Shown: positions 11,331-23,946, counted from the stretch's first letter. The stretch is 64,000 bases of DNA from Tipula vernalis (GCA_958295665.1 OY282558.1:135554326-135618325); one strand, 5' to 3'. Program-made: numbers and translations. The notes: generated by a model not told the origin, from the letters alone.

Positions 11331-13010
11331 TTAGCGATGCTCAAACACTTGTAGCGGAGTGTGAAGATTTTTGTGAAATAAAAATGTTGTTGTTGCAATG
11401 CCGAGATGGTGGAGATGGCCGAATCGTATCGAAATATGTTCGTAACTCTTCTGCGAATACGGATTGGCTGGTTTGGTTTCTAGTTTCGGCAAGTAGCTGG
11501 CTGGGAATTCCTATTTTCTCCCCAAAGACCAATTCTGCAGAGGTAGATTTAAAACCTTCTCTATATATGGTGCATAGTCCTAGTAGTATCGGGGCCAGAA
11601 TCCTCCTGCTTTTAGCGTTCTGTGGAATCGCCGTTGTTCTTTTATGATGGAATCCTAATAATTTCGCGAATACATTGAGAAGTTCCGATTCGAACTGTGC
11701 TCCCTAGTCGGTGACTATTGTGGATGGCACTCCGTAACGAGCGGAGGAATCATCTTCGTTCACCTAGTGAATCTGTCGATGATAGTACTACAGAAACGTT
11801 GCCCTTCTGAGATCAGTAATGATCCCACTAAATCGAGATGAATACGGGTTTTGCTACTGGTGCATAAAGTCCCAATGGACTCTTTGTATGCCTGTTGACT
11901 TTGGCTCGCTGACATGCCAAGCAACATTGCACCATCTTTTTTACATTTCTCTTGATATCTTGCCGTACAAATTTCTAGTCATGGTTTTTATTAACGGATG
12001 CACGCCTTGTGCGACAAATTATGCACTGCTTCGAATTTTATCTTCTAGAATTCGGCTGGGATGTACGAGCGTGTGTTTTGCAAAGATACATTGCAAGGTA
12101 GCAATTTATCTGATCCAAACGCGACGGGGATTTCTGTGAATCGCAGTTAAGTGTCCGATTTTATTACATCCCTTACTTCGTCGTCCATCTGCTGGGCATC
12201 GGCGATGAACGCGTAATCGAGCGACTCGCTTACTGTTAATATTTTGACTCGACACAGAGTTTCGGCAACCACATTGTCGCAACCGAAGGTGTGTTGTATG
12301 TTTGTGCAGAACTAGGTAATAAAATCGTCCTAGCGAAAGTGTCGCGGTGATGTTTTTGCTGGACTTTGTAATAACATTTGTAATATTTGCTTGTTGTCTG
12401 GGAAAAGTGTGAATTCTTAACCGCCGAGTAACCGACCAAGAGCTCCCGATCGTGTGCGCTGTATCTTTGCTCTGTTTCGGTGAGTTTTACCGAGTAGAAT
12501 TGGAGTGGTTCCCATGATTTTAAGCGTGTGTTGCTTTTGTTCACGTTCAGTTGCTGCAATACAGCCCCTATCGTCGTGTCTGTTGCATCAACCATTAATG
12601 CGACTTTTTCTGCCTGATTTGGGTATCGCAACATCGTTGCTTCGCATAGTGTTTCTTCACTAGCTGAAATGCTGCTTCACTTTCGGCTTGCCAGTCGATA
12701 GCGCGTGATTCGTTCTTCTTACTACCCTTTGGGTAATCGTTTAGAAGGCTTCGTGAGCTAAAAATTTTACATGAGACTTGGCGAATTGGCATTTATTTGT
12801 GTTGATGATAAATCCTGCGTTATTTCCAAATATTCGGCAATTGTTCGGAATGCCACTAGCCCTGAAGCGTTGCGGCATCATAATCGAGGTCTACGGCAAC
12901 ATCGTCAGATGCTTCCCCCGTTCGAAGTGGTGCGGTCATTCTGCATTCGCTTAATTTTTTGCTGGCGACAGCAATCCCTTTGCCTTCAACCATATTCATA
13001 GCCTTAATAA
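11331..13010 (-). pseudogene. Gypsy-type pol remnant: RT end, RNase H, integrase
   Basis: Second Gypsy piece on the minus strand, joined directly to the gag of the neighbouring remnant. 12990-12800 gives RT-end motifs (GFIINTNKCQFAKSHVKFL). 12792-12236 is the RT connection and RNase H (IDWQAESEAAFQLVK, MLRYPNQAEKVALMVDATD, IGAVLQQ). 11690-11345 is the integrase C-terminal half (HHKRTTA, RRILAPILLGL, STSAELVFGEKI, SRHCNNNIF). The middle of the integrase is poorly readable, and there are many stops. It may be a truncated relative of the copy at 9035-11330; the abrupt change from integrase tail to gag at about 11330-11345 suggests two insertions or a recombined tandem. Confidence 0.65.
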
Positions 13011-13069
13011 GTTTCGTCGTTAAACGTCAAATCACACTCCATTTGTCGGTTTCCACTGTTTTCTTGTTA

Positions 13070-13560
13070 TATTCCATTTGTAGAGTAATGTGAAACTTCA
13101 GAATATAAAAGTGTCCTTGCAAAGTTGTTCTCTTAGGCATTGTCATTCTTGACATGCCGCCTTGACACATACATCAACTACGAATTGATAAAGAAGCTGC
13201 GTGTAACGTAGATTTAAATTGAAATCATCGTGTCGCATCATCAGATGATAAGCATAAAAGACGACGCAGGACACAATTTTGTTTTGCAATGGTTATCTTG
13301 TTGTTGGATTGATTTTTGGTATGATTAACGTACTTGCCCACTCCAATTATTAAATGCTCGAGAGGCTCGTAAACTCTGTGTGTATCCGGGATACGTGTAT
13401 GCGTCTTATTGTGCAAGTGAAGCCAACCACAGCTGCTACCTCATTGGTAATTGGAGTATTATACCGCCGTTCTTGTTCCCCTATCATGTACGGTTGGCAA
13501 GAAGAACCACTTGACAACTTTGGTCAGGGATGTGCTACAGAGCAGTTTTAAACGATAATC
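13070..13560 (-). pseudogene. Helitron Rep/helicase N-terminal fragment
   Basis: Minus strand in three frames. An RRYNTPITNEVAAVV block is followed by THRVYEPLEH, then FYAYHLMMRHDDFN and a LRYTQLLYQFVVD.C block. In that order these match the region leading into the rolling-circle replication initiator domain of animal Helitrons. Frameshifts separate the blocks, so it is dead. It sits between two Gypsy RT pieces. No Helitron terminal hairpin was identified. Confidence 0.6.
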
Positions 13561-13990
13561 TCCGGCAAAACCTATAAGAACGATTTAATATCTACTGTAC
13601 ATTGAGGAATAGGAAAATTTTGTACTACCTCAATTTTTGATTCATCTGGTTTGATTACATTTGAAGTAACAACATGCCCCAGGTATTTAATTTCATGCCG
13701 CAAAAATTGGCATTTCTAAGGACTTAATTTAAGATTAAATTTCCTAAAACGCTTAAGAACTTGAAGAAGTCGATCGTTGTGTTCTGTTAAACTTGCACCA
13801 AAGATAACTACATCATCTAGATACGCTAGACATTTTATATTGTTTAATCCTGCGAGAGTGCACAATTTATCATTTGCTGGAAGGTCGCAGGAGCATATTT
13901 GAGACCAAATACCGAATGCTGTCTTGGATCGATCATCTTCTTTAAGTTCAATTTGATGATACCAGTTTGAGCGGTAGTCTGTTTTCTATA
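13545..13990 (-). pseudogene. Gypsy-type reverse transcriptase fragment (YLDD)
   Basis: Minus strand. A DYRSNWYHQIELKEDD block (near 13990-13930) is followed by KCLAYLDDVVIFGASLTEH with the catalytic YLDD box, LKRFRKFNLKLSP.KCQFL and IKYLGHVVTS, typical of Gypsy RT fingers/palm and thumb. Each segment is too short to be open over a long stretch because of stops. It is a different subfamily from the adjacent Gypsy pieces judging by its KCQF..HEIKYLGHVVT pattern. Confidence 0.7.
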
Positions 13991-14127
13991 GACTGCGGAC
14001 TGTTCATCTGCGTGTTTGTTCTTCCTAGTCCTGTTTCGTCTAGGCCTTGTGGGGTTGGTAGTTGCTGAGTTGTGCTTGTATCTCTAGTTACTAGTGCATG
14101 AACATTCTTCTTGTTTTGCAGGTTAAT

Positions 14128-15305
14128 CTAGTCCTTTGGCTCGTTAGATATCGGTAGACGGCATATTTTAACTCTAATAAGTCCATCTTGTCCTAGATGA
14201 AGTTTAACGACTTTTGCTAGTGGCCAGTGCGTAGGAGGTAGTTGTTTGTCTTTAAGGATTACTAGTTCTCCCAATTGGATGTTAGGTTGTTTTTGCAACC
14301 ATTTTAGCCTTAGTTGTAGTCGTGAGAGATACTCCATATACAATTTTTTCCAAAATCCTTGACTGAGCTTGATGAGTAAATTCCATCTTGTAACGGTTTG
14401 GATACCCTCCATATCAGGTTGTGGCATTGATATGATGGCCATGCCTCTCAGAAAATGTGCCGGACTTAAAACCCCGTCATCATATGAGTCGTTTGAGGGT
14501 GGATCTAGTGGCCTAGAGTTTAGGCATGCCTCTATTTGAGCTAGAAGTGTTGAGAGCTTCTCAAAAGTTAATGTATGAGTTCCAAATACTTTGCATAGGT
14601 GTGGTTTTGTGGACTTCACTCCGGCTTCCCATATTCCTCCAAATTGAGGACTTCCCGGGGGTACAAAGTGCCACTCAGTTCCCATCTGAGCTATTTTACC
14701 CTTAATTTCTGCTTCTTGTTGCTTTGCCTGCCTTTACAGTTGTTTGTTTGCTCCGACAAAATTTGTACCACAGTCACTGAATATCTTCAGGTAAATTCGT
14801 CTTCTTGATATGAATCGTCGGTATGCGGCCAAAAAACTATCTGTTGTCAAATCACTTACAAGTTGTAGGTGAATTCCCTTCGTGGCCAAGCATAAGAAAA
14901 TAACAATGTATCCCTTTGTTGTTTTGTTACAGCGGCCTTTCCACAATTTTATATTAATCGGACCAGCATAGTCTACTCCGCTGTTAGTGAACGTTGATGC
15001 TGGTGTTATACGTTCTTTTGGTGTGACACCAGTTTCCGCGCTCTCGTACAGACTATACAATTATGTATAGTGTGACGAATCATATTTTTGGCATTCATTA
15101 CCCAATACTGCGTTCTTAGGTGTGCTAAAGTTGCTTGATTGCCACCATGTAGTGTTTTTTTATGAGATTCTTTGATAAGCAAACTTGATAATTTGTGACC
15201 TCTGGGCATTATTATCGGATGTTTTTCTTCAAATGGGAGAACATAACTTGTTATTCTATCTCCAACTCTGATTAGGTCATTTCCGCCTAGAAATGGAGTT
15301 AGCAT
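14128..15305 (-). pseudogene. BEL/Pao integrase
   Basis: Three overlapping open segments. 15305-15006 has VGDRITSYVLPFEEKHPIIMP, HGGNQATLAHLR and the C..C zinc motif (HNCIVCTR). 15060-14734 has VDYAGPINIKLWKGRC, IHLQLVSDLTTDSF and DCGTNFVGA (second catalytic Asp). 14685-14128 has WHFVPPGSPQFGGIWEAGVKS (catalytic Glu), LNSRPLDP, LSPAHFL and the C-terminal NIQLGELVILKD block. The catalytic residues are present, but frame changes at about 15050 and 14735-14690 break the protein. Confidence 0.85.
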
Positions 15306-15505
15306 TATGACATACGTTATGTATACTATTCTTTGGTAGGTTTTGTTTCGCTTTTAACTTCTTTAATTCTGGTTCAAAACCTTCCTGCTGTGCGACTCTG
15401 ATTATCGCCTTTACCGATACGTTCAGTTCCTCTGGTTTGAAATGGGAGTTGTTTTTAGTTTTTTATTTTACGTAGACAGTATGCAATGCTATGAACAAGC
15501 CGTTG

Positions 15506-17134
15506 TTACGAAGAGAATCTATCGAATTCAATCAAAGGTTTTTTCACTGTTGTTGTAAATATTCTTATTGATTTTCGTTCCATGCTGGACGCTTGTTCCA
15601 TTTCTTCATTATTGATTTTTGTTATTGGATAGCTCAAATCCTTTAGCCATGTTGGCCCTTCCCACCAAATTATGTGGGTTAATAATTGAACTGGGTTTAA
15701 TCCTCGAGATGCACAGTCAGCAGGATTCTCATTAGGGACCACGGGATGCCATTGGTTAGGATCGGTGATGGCTTGTATCTCTGTTATTCTGTTCGCCATA
15801 AAAGTCTTATGGTATTGTGGTTTTTCTTTTATCCAGCCCAAAACTGCTGTGGAATTGCTCCAGCAAAATGTTAATACATATATTGTTGTTGATGTTCAAC
15901 GCATGTTTGGCATTTTTGAGCAGTTTAGAAAGTAGCAATGCGGCGTTGAGCTCTAATCTTGGTAGGGATATTGTTTGGTTTTCGGTGCAACCTTTGTTTT
16001 GGCTGCAATTATTGTGATTTGGTTGTTTATTTTACTGTATACCACTGCAGCATATGCTTGATTCGAGGCGTCACAGAAACCATGTAGTTCAATTTTGGCG
16101 TCACTGTTGTAATTTATCCAACGGTGAATTCTGATTTCCTCTAAACGTGGTAATTCCATTTTGTAGTTTAACCATCTTTTCTCAAGAATTAAGTGTAGTT
16201 TTTCGTCCCATCCTACACTGGAAGCCCATAAATCTTGAAGTAGAATTTTTGCCTAAATCACCACTGGTGCTAACTATTATCCTAGCGAATCGAAAAGCTT
16301 TGATGCCTCTGATAAGATTGTTCGTTTGGATATTGTTGTTTTAGATCCTGGCAAAATAACTTTGACTTGAAAGGTGTCTGTTGAAGAGTTCCACAGGAGT
16401 CTAAATGTTTTCACTGTATCACTAAATTCTATAGTGTGGAGTCCTGTTTCTTTCAGATTTTTTGGAAGCTCTTCTAATAACACCTTTTCATTGCTAGACC
16501 ATTTTCTGAGGTTGAAACTTTCACCGGAAAGGAAATTTAGTAGTTCCCTTTTCGCAGTGATTGCTTCTGCGATTGTGTTAGCTCCAGATAGAAGATCATC
16601 CACATAGAAATCGTTTTGAACAATCTTTGAACCAATTTGATTTCTTGACGCTTCATTAATGTCTGAACATTTTCTCAATGTCCGCTGCAATCACGTAACG
16701 ATGTTTTTTCCATCTGATCAATATTGCCGTTAAGTTGTCTTGTAATGTTGGACCAGGAAAAACTGCAGCTATCTTCTTTTATGACAGAATGGTATGGCAT
16801 GTAGTAAACCCGAGAACCATCTTTTTCCGTATCATCTATAATTATTTCCATGTGGTTCAACTTGATGTACTCGTTCATAAAATTGTGATATTGATTCTTA
16901 AACTCTTCATCCTTCTTGAATATTTTTTTCAATTTTAACCAATCTAGCTGCTGCGTTACATTTAGATTCTCCTATTCCCACTCCTTTGAGCATTTTATTG
17001 TGAAGCGGAATTCGAACTTCGTATCGTCCATTTGTTAATCGCTTGTGAGTCTCTTCATAGTGCTGCTCACATTCGATCTCTTCAGCAGTTAGGCTTCGTT
17101 TATAGGATGCAGTTCTTCGGATTACCAAAAGCAT
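15506..17134 (-). pseudogene. BEL/Pao reverse transcriptase and RNase H
   Basis: 17134-16675 is the RT N-terminal region (RRTASYKRSLTAEEIECEQHYEETH, NGRYEVRIPL, YYMPYHSVIK). 16690-16277 contains the catalytic NDFYVDDLLSGA box, LRKWSSN and the connection LSEASKLFDSLG. 16159-15953 begins RNase H (LHGFCDASNQAYAAVVYSK), and 15841-15506 gives WHPVVPNENPADCASRGL and WWEGPTWL. The part of RT between about 16735 and 16690 is missing or scrambled (fingers/palm deletion). Several frameshifts; not functional. Confidence 0.85.
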
Positions 17135-17733
17135 TTTAATTGCTTGTCTATCTCTGCTAATGTGACGTGGCTATTTAACCGGGTGACTGAAATACTACTA
17201 ATTTGAGTTAGACGACCAGATATGATCAATCCTAGCTCTGATTTTTGCGCTATGCACTTATGATGCGGATCCCTTTTTATGCTTTCTAACATGATTTCCC
17301 CATATATGTCGGCACGTATTAAAAGATCAATATGTCCGGGAGTATCGAAAGTATGGTCGGCTAAGATTACTTTTTTTTGTAGTTCGCTGTCTAAACCCAA
17401 TGAGTTCTTGTCTGGAAGTGGTTTAGCGATAGTTTTCAGAACTAAAGCATTAACTTCGATCTTGAAAATCGATGGAAATCTTGGACTTATTTCTATCGCT
17501 ATCTGTCGATGGGCTCGTCCTTTTGTTGCTGAAATTCCAGAAATTTCAGTTAGAACTCTTGTCCTTGGCAGGCCTAGTTGTTGTGCTGCTTGCTCTGTGA
17601 TGAAAGTAGCCTGTGAGCCTGGATTGATCAGTGCTAGTAGTAGAGTAAAACTTTCGAACATATTCTGTACTTTTATTAGGGCTGTTGCTAAAAGTACCGA
17701 GCCACTATCCTTGTCGAGTGTTGAGATGTTCAA
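17122..17733 (-). pseudogene. BEL/Pao protease-like domain, active-site Asp changed to Asn
   Basis: An open segment of about 200 residues matching the Pao retropepsin region. ALINPGSQATFITEQAA corresponds to the usual LLDSGSQ active-site loop, so the catalytic Asp is Asn here. Downstream, HIDLLIRADIYGEIML matches the IDLLIGAD block and ELGLIISGR the LGWIISG block. The open frame continues into the segment before RT. The gag remnant precedes it at 17887-18210. Confidence 0.8.
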
Positions 17734-17886
17734 CTTTGCAATACTGTTTTCTTGATTTTTGATGTCTGCCTTTGCAGGTAAAACAACTCAGTTTGATGCT
17801 GCAACTTGATGTCAAATGGTTTTGGCTGAGACAATTTTTTGAGCAGCATGAATGCGCGTGGCAGTTACGAATGCGCGTCTTAGCGG

Positions 17887-18210
17887 TTATGGTAGAAATC
17901 TTACTTGTTGGGTTGGTATTATCTTGTTGTTACCGATTGCTTCTGAAGATTGGAAACGCCTTTCTAGAAATTTCAAGAATTGGTTTGTTTCTTGAAATTC
18001 TCTTGGGTTTCCTAGAGAGCTTTCGTATAGTCGTCGTGACTCATTGTTCAACTTTTTTAACAAGCTGCGAAGATGATGAAAGGACTCCATGTTTCAATAT
18101 TTATTCCTGTATTCCTTATTGCGTAGAGGCGCTCGGTTGTTGTGTCATACAAGTATTTGATCTCAGCAGTCGACTCCGTGTTGCTCGTATGCTGATTCCA
18201 TAAAGTGTTC
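17887..18210 (-). pseudogene. BEL/Pao gag fragment
   Basis: Minus strand. About 18210-18060 reads as a YLYDTTTERLYAIRNTGINIETW-type gag block (DUF1759-like), and 18090-17887 continues with LLKKLNNESRRLYESSLGNPREF and LERRFQSSEA, common in BEL gag. A frame change separates the two. A cysteine-containing segment at about 17890-17760 is too degraded to call zinc knuckles. Confidence 0.65.
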
Positions 18211-18622
18211 AACAAATTGGATACAAGTAATCTCCTCTTGTTGAAGCGGTTGTCAAGTAGGTTCCCAATAACTCAATCATTTTCCAGCTGACCTTTCTAC
18301 GTGACTTTTAAGGTAGTTCATTTTATGTGTCATGGTGAGCTGATTATTGTTATGAACTAAACGTTTGGTTATATCAGGGAAACAAGTCCAAGTGAAAATG
18401 TGGGATTTCTACTGGTGGTAGACGAATTTCTAATGGTTTTATCTTGCCTAATTCCTCTTAATTATATTACAATCTTCTCGTGTTCATTGTTTAGTTTTTC
18501 GTAGTGTTAGGTTAGGTTTAGTAAGTTGGAGTGGCCGCTTAGGCACACTTAGACCCGTGACGGTCCATTGTGATACCACAGAATATATCCCCTTTACCAC
18601 TATTGGAACCATTTCGAGCTAC

Positions 18623-21600
18623 TTATGTAGTGTAAGACGTCCCACAATTTAATGTTTTCGAAATCCGAGAGGCAGTCGATCCTGAACTTACCCAAGTGTG
18701 TGTGCCTTCTGAGTGCCAATGCTGGACACGAGCAAAGGAAGTGAACCAACGTCTCTTCCTCCTCTTTGTCCAAGCAACTTCTTCAGAAGTCATTTGTCTC
18801 CAGACCCAGCCTTCTTGCATGTTCTCCAAAAAGGCAGTGTCCCGTGAGAATTCCTACGACCGTTCATAATTCACGTCTGCGTAGGGATATTAATACCCTA
18901 GTGTGCCCCTCGTCCAGCTTTGGCCAAACTTGTCTTGCAACTTTACAGTTGAGATACCACCTTTCCCCCGCTGAGGATAGCACCTGCTTTCCAAGTGCTT
19001 GTCTCAGCGCTATGATAGGCCTCCCCAGGCTTGCCCTTTCCGGTTGCAGCTGGAGAGTCGTACCATGCCTAGCAAGTTCACCCGCCCTGCAGTTCCACAT
19101 GACGCCCGAGTGACCTGGGACCCGGATTACCTGGATATTGAAATGCTCACCCATCTCATTTAGAGATGAGTGACAACTCAACGCCACCCGTGACGCCAAA
19201 GACACCGATTCTAACGACCGGATCGCCGCTTGACTGTCCACATAGATTGTGATATCATCTGAGGGTGACACATTATGCTTCAACCATGTCATGACCTCCT
19301 CAATCGCTACGACTTCAGCATGGTACACGCTGCAGTAATCAGGGAGACGAATAGAAATGTTAACATTTAATTTGTTATAGAATACTCCAGCTCCCACTTT
19401 CCCGTCTAATTAGGAGCCATCTGTGAAGAATTGCAACGCTTCGGTTTCCGATAACGGTCTATCCCTCCAGTATTCCCTTGAAGGAAAGGAGGTCCGAAAT
19501 CGCTTCTCGAAGCGTAGAGTAGGTTTAATGTAGTTAAGATTCGCCAGCTCATCCTTCAACGATCTAACAATAGTAGAGTGTCCTATACTAAGACACCTCC
19601 ACTGAGAGACGGCTGTAAGTCGTACAGCCGTATTTGTCGCCATCTGTTTGCCAAAAATGTTGACCGGAAGAAGGTGCAACATAACCTCTAATGCACTTGT
19701 CGGTGTCGACCTCAATGATCCGCTAACAAGCATACAGGCCGTTCTCTGCACTCTTCTATTTTACTTTTATAAGTTACCTTGTCCAGAGGTGGCCACCAAA
19801 CACCCACCTCCTACATGAATACTGGTCTCACTATAGCGGTGTAAAGCCAGTGTACCAGCTCCGGCTTCAGGCCCCATCTATGACCAATGGCGTTCCTACA
19901 GGAGTACAAAGCTATAGTAGCTTTGTTTATTCTCTCCAACATGTTGGGCTTCCAACTTACCTTACTGTCCAAGATAATGCCCAGATATCTAGCTCTATCA
20001 GTAAAAGCAAGTTTCGTGCCAATTAAGGTAGGAGGGACAACTACCGGGATTTTGTATTTCTTAGTGAAGAGTACCAACTCTGTCTTGTACGGGTTAATAC
20101 CAAGTCCACATTTGCCAGCCCATTCGTAACGATGGTAAGCTGCATTACGTCTACAATCGTGGCCAGGAATTTCCCGGTAACAGCTAAAGCTACGTCATCT
20201 GCTTAAGCGATAACTTCAATACCCTATCTCTCCAATTCAAGTAGTAACCCGGTTACCACTATGTTCCAGAGAAGAGGGGACAGAACACCCCCCTTCCTGC
20301 GGGGTTCCCCTAGTTACTCGCCTCTTGATGGTGGAGTCCTCCAACTTCGAACTAACAATCCTGCTTCCCAGCATATAATTGATTAACCCTATCAGAGGAA
20401 CGTCCACCTCCAAAAATGACAATCCCTCCTTTATTGCCTCCGCTTTCACATTTTTAAAGGCGCCTTCTATATCCAGGAAAGCCACCAAACAGAATTCCTT
20501 CGAACTAATCGATTTCTCAATCGTACACACCAAGGCGTGCAGAGCAGTGTCCACAGATCTACCCTTTGTGTACGCATGCTGAGACGGTGCCCACTTCCTG
20601 GCACTTATTTTATCTCTGATGTATACATCCAGCAGCCTTTCCAAGGTTTACAAAAGAAAGGATGATAGAGTTATTGGTCTTAGGTCCTTAGGATAGACAT
20701 GTGAGCTTTTCCCCGCTTTCGGCATGAACACCACATTGACCTCCGTCCAGTACCTAGGAATATAGCCCAGCTTCAAACACCCTTTGAATATAGCTTCCAG
20801 TTGGGAAAGAATAATAACTTATTTGTTTTAAAGTATCGCTGGTATAATTTGATCCGGACCAGCCAATTTAAATGATTTAGAACCCGTCATTGGCCATAGG
20901 ATCCGTTTCCTGGTTTCGATATCCTCTGAGAACACTGACAGTGAATCCTGATTATTGCTACGCACCAACAGGTCTTCAAATCTCCCTGGGAAGTGTGTCT
21001 CGAAAAGAAGCTCCAGAGATTCTCCACTAGAAGCTGTCCAAGATCCGTCCGGTTTTATCAAAAAACTGGGACTAGCTGCACTTTTGGAAAGAATCTTCCT
21101 AAACCGGGAGGCTTCGGGTACCTCTTCCATTTTACCACAGAAGATTCTCCAAGACCTCCTTTATACTTTTCTTAATTCTTTCTAATAAATTCCGAGTTTC
21201 TCCTTATAGGAGTCCCTATCCTGAGCCTCCTTTATATTTTTAGCTCTGCTGAAGGCTCTCCTACAAGCCTTACGATAGGTTCCCAGTTCCCTGGACCACC
21301 ATACTGGTTTTTGTCTACCCCAAGGCTTAGCCAGTGGGCAGGCAGCGCGAATAGATCGGTTGCACGCGCTAGTATCACTAGCCACCATGTCCTCCAGCTC
21401 CCCAACGGTCGTCGCGGGCTCCATAGTCCTCGTCGGTTACATTTCCTACAATAATTTCCTATATTTGCTCCAGTTGATCCTTCTAGGTTTCCTGAAGGCT
21501 TCCCGGGTAGCAGGGTGAATATCGAGGGTATGGTTAAATATCGATGATAAGAAAATGAGTGCTCCTTAGCCACCCTCCTAATAAATGTAGGTTCCCGCCC

Positions 21601-22100
21601 AATATTACATACTGAAAGGTTAGTACTCATCAAATAATCAAAAAGTGACTCCCTTCATTAAGGTCCGTGCTGCCCCAGATAGTGTGATGCGCATTAGCAT
21701 CAACTACCAGTACCACACCTACCTTTAATTGTTCTGCTTCACGGATCAGCTCCTCCAGGTTATCCGGAGGAACATCCTTCTACCGGTCCATGTAGGCTGA
21801 AACTTGTTAGAATCTACAAGTGCCTACTTCCAGGCTAACTGCAGTAGTGTCACCATTGCTGTATTGAGAGAGAAGGAAAAGATTAATATTATTTTTCCCA
21901 AGAATACAAGATTTGATCTTCCCAGACTTACTAGAGGATATAATTTTAAACCCCTTGGTTCTGAGGCCACAGATCCTGTTGTTGTTAATCCAAGGTTCTT
22001 GGATTAGTATCGCATCCTAACCCGAACTAGTCAGCCTGAAGAGTAGAGCTGCTGAAGCAGCCTTAGAATGGTGAAGGTTAATTTGTGTTATCTTAATTGT
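18623..22100 (-). pseudogene. LOA-like ORF2: endonuclease, reverse transcriptase, RNase H
   Basis: Minus strand. 22000-21430 is a degraded endonuclease. 21424-21182 (WWSRELGTYRKACRRAFSRAK) and 21130-20828 (FRKILSKSAASPSFLI, GPDQIIPAIL) lead into RT. 20644-20237 has HAYTKGRSVDTALHALV, FLDIEGAFKNV and a damaged GTPQGG box. The YADD box near 20208-20197 reads stop-ADD (TAA at 20205-20203). 20077-19811 and 19751-19410 follow, ending FFTDGS, the RNase H start, then a stop. 19397-18864 holds HAEVVAI, IYVDSQAAIRSLE and VPGHSG, so the RNase H acidic residues are present. 18829-18623 is the C-terminal Cys/His segment in a shifted frame. Confidence 0.85.
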
Positions 22101-22351
22101 AACCTTTTAACCTCTACCTACCTCTATGGTATATTCCTGCTACCGCAGGAATATTAATTCTCGGTATTTTGGGATGCGCCGGATTCGCCCGTCTCGCCAA
22201 CCTTTATACCCTCTGTAAAAGACTTGTCAGTGCCCCCCGTCTGGCATGGCTGCCGACACCCTCATTCATAGGTACACCAGCTCCTTCTACCCTCAGCTTC
22301 ACCTTCCATGCTGCTGGTACCCCCTTCAGGCCAGGGCGGGTTGCCAGCATC

Positions 22352-23402
22352 CTACGGTTGGTTTCCTGTATGCGCTTCCGCCCCATCCTTTTTATAAACG
22401 TTGAAAGTAATTGACCTGGAACCGAAGTCAATTACTCCCTTCGTTTTGTGAAGGAGGGCAAGAGACTCCTTATTTATTACCATAATTGAAGATTTCGAGC
22501 CCCCCTTCGCCTCCTCCTGCTTGACGATCTTCCAATTTTCGGTCGGAAGATTCGGGTTATTGGCCTGAATGATTTTCGAAGCTTTGTCGTGCCTAGCCGG
22601 TTTGGATGGCAGCCAGACACGTGCCCTCGGTCTGCTGGGAATTTCCTCCCGGCTAACTGCCGCAAGCTTTGCGCCTGGCCACACCTTCCCTACTTTGGCT
22701 ATAGCCTTTTTATATAGATCCACAGATCTAGAGTCCGAGCATGCAGTCATCTTCACACGCCCTTGATACCATCCCGCATCTCTGCAGGATGGGGGTTGTC
22801 CTGGATTTTCTGCCAGTACCTTTAAAAAGACGAGGTTGTGTGCATTATACACCAACCTCCATTTTTCCGCCGTAATGCTCCCGTCATTTTGACTTTCGTC
22901 AATAACGGCTAGCATCAAAACAAGCTCCCTCAGGACATCGCTGAACAGCTTTGTCCCTGAGTTGGAGCTCGGCTTCTTGCCAGTCAGCAACTTGGCCCGC
23001 TTGCTGTTGACTACTTCCACCTCGTCCTGGGACCGCTGTCTTTTCGACACATGGTCCCTTTCCGAGCATCCGCAGCCCACAGTGCTCCTTGCCCAAGCTA
23101 CTGATGTTTTTTGCTCTTCCGTGAGCTGCCCCTCGGGGGTCGCAGCCCACTTCTCGAACATTCGAAATGCCGAGTGCGATTGCTGTATCGCCTTTTCGCC
23201 GGAGGAATGTCTCTCGTCCCACTCCCCTGTGCTGCGTTGGTACTGCTAACTCATGAGACTGGTGCCCTAGAGTCAACCGCCTTTTCGACCTTAGAGGCGC
23301 TATTCGTCTGGTTCGAGGTTTCTTCCTTTGCTGATACCGGCTCTTAAGGAGAGCCGGTGCCCTTGGTTTTTTGTTGTTAGATCCTTCCATTTTGATTCCC
23401 AC
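22352..23402 (-). pseudogene. LOA-like ORF1 protein
   Basis: Two overlapping frames: 23402-22899, with MGIKMEGSNNKKPRAPALLK at its start, and 23161-22352, which is 269 residues. The sequence is rich in Lys/Arg near the N-terminus (HVSKRQRSQDEVEVVNSKRAK). It has a conserved C-terminal domain with VWPGAKLAAVSREEIPSRPRARVWLP and LLHKTKGVIDFGSRSITFNV, of the kind often annotated as DUF4780 in insect ORF1 proteins. It probably bound the element's RNA. The frameshift near 23160-23100 separates the basic head from the body. Confidence 0.7.
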
Positions 23403-23946
23403 GAGTATCGGAGAAATAAAGTTCCGCCTGCGCAGAGATCCGTATACGCAGGTAAGGCTAATTACAACTGGAGGTCGCCAGGTATTCAGAGGGCTCCGTT
23501 AGCAACTGGGCTTTGTTAAATCGGCCCCCAGCCTAGTTGATCATCAGCACGGGTCGCTTAACACCTTAATCCAGCCCATTCGGCTCGCTAGCACCCCGGC
23601 CTCCCAGCACCCCCTTCCCACCGCCCACATTCTCTCCCATTCACCTATTCACATGGACAGCCCAATTCAATTAGATCTATTCCATTCCCAGGGTCACCCG
23701 TTAATAGGGTACCTCACTCATCACCCGCGGAGACTCCGGAGGTGCAGAGAGGACGTGACGCCCAGTCCGCCGTGGTTATTGGTCGATGGTTTTCTGGCGC
23801 CATTTGTTCGCCTTTCCATGCGGGGCATCATAGGCACTCAGAATTTAATGAACTGAGGTTAACCACTCCCCAGTTCCCTGAGACTCTCCCACCAGCTGAA
23901 CATAATTGTATATTGATACAAAAAAATATTTGTTTTATAATTTCAG

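Larger units (their letters stand above)
14040..18470 (-). mobile_element. BEL/Pao retrotransposon remnant, gag to integrase, in copy A intron 1
   Basis: Minus-strand BEL/Pao copy spanning gag (18210-17887), protease (17733-17122), RT (17134-16277), RNase H (16159-15506) and integrase (15305-14128) in the right order. It therefore looks nearly full length inside but carries stops and frameshifts. Its gag end lies beside the 3' end of the LOA-like element at 18480. LTR boundaries were not defined. It lies antisense to the mannosidase gene. Confidence 0.8.
18480..23900 (-). mobile_element. LOA-like non-LTR retrotransposon B, nearly full length, antisense in intron 1
   Basis: Contains a 5' UTR (23900-23403, GC-richer than its surroundings), ORF1 (23402-22352), ORF2 with endonuclease, RT, RNase H and C-terminal zinc segment (about 22100-18623), and a 3' UTR to about 18480. 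The order is complete for the LOA group. Several frameshifts and stops make this copy inactive. Its 5' end lies about 45 bases before the splice acceptor of mannosidase exon 2, so it took most of the upstream intron end. No convincing target duplication was found. Confidence 0.85.

Noticed and set aside
18505..18525. GTTAGGTTAGGTTTAG, resembling the insect telomere repeat TTAGG
   Set aside because: Only two to three units, inside the 3' UTR of the LOA-like element; no array.
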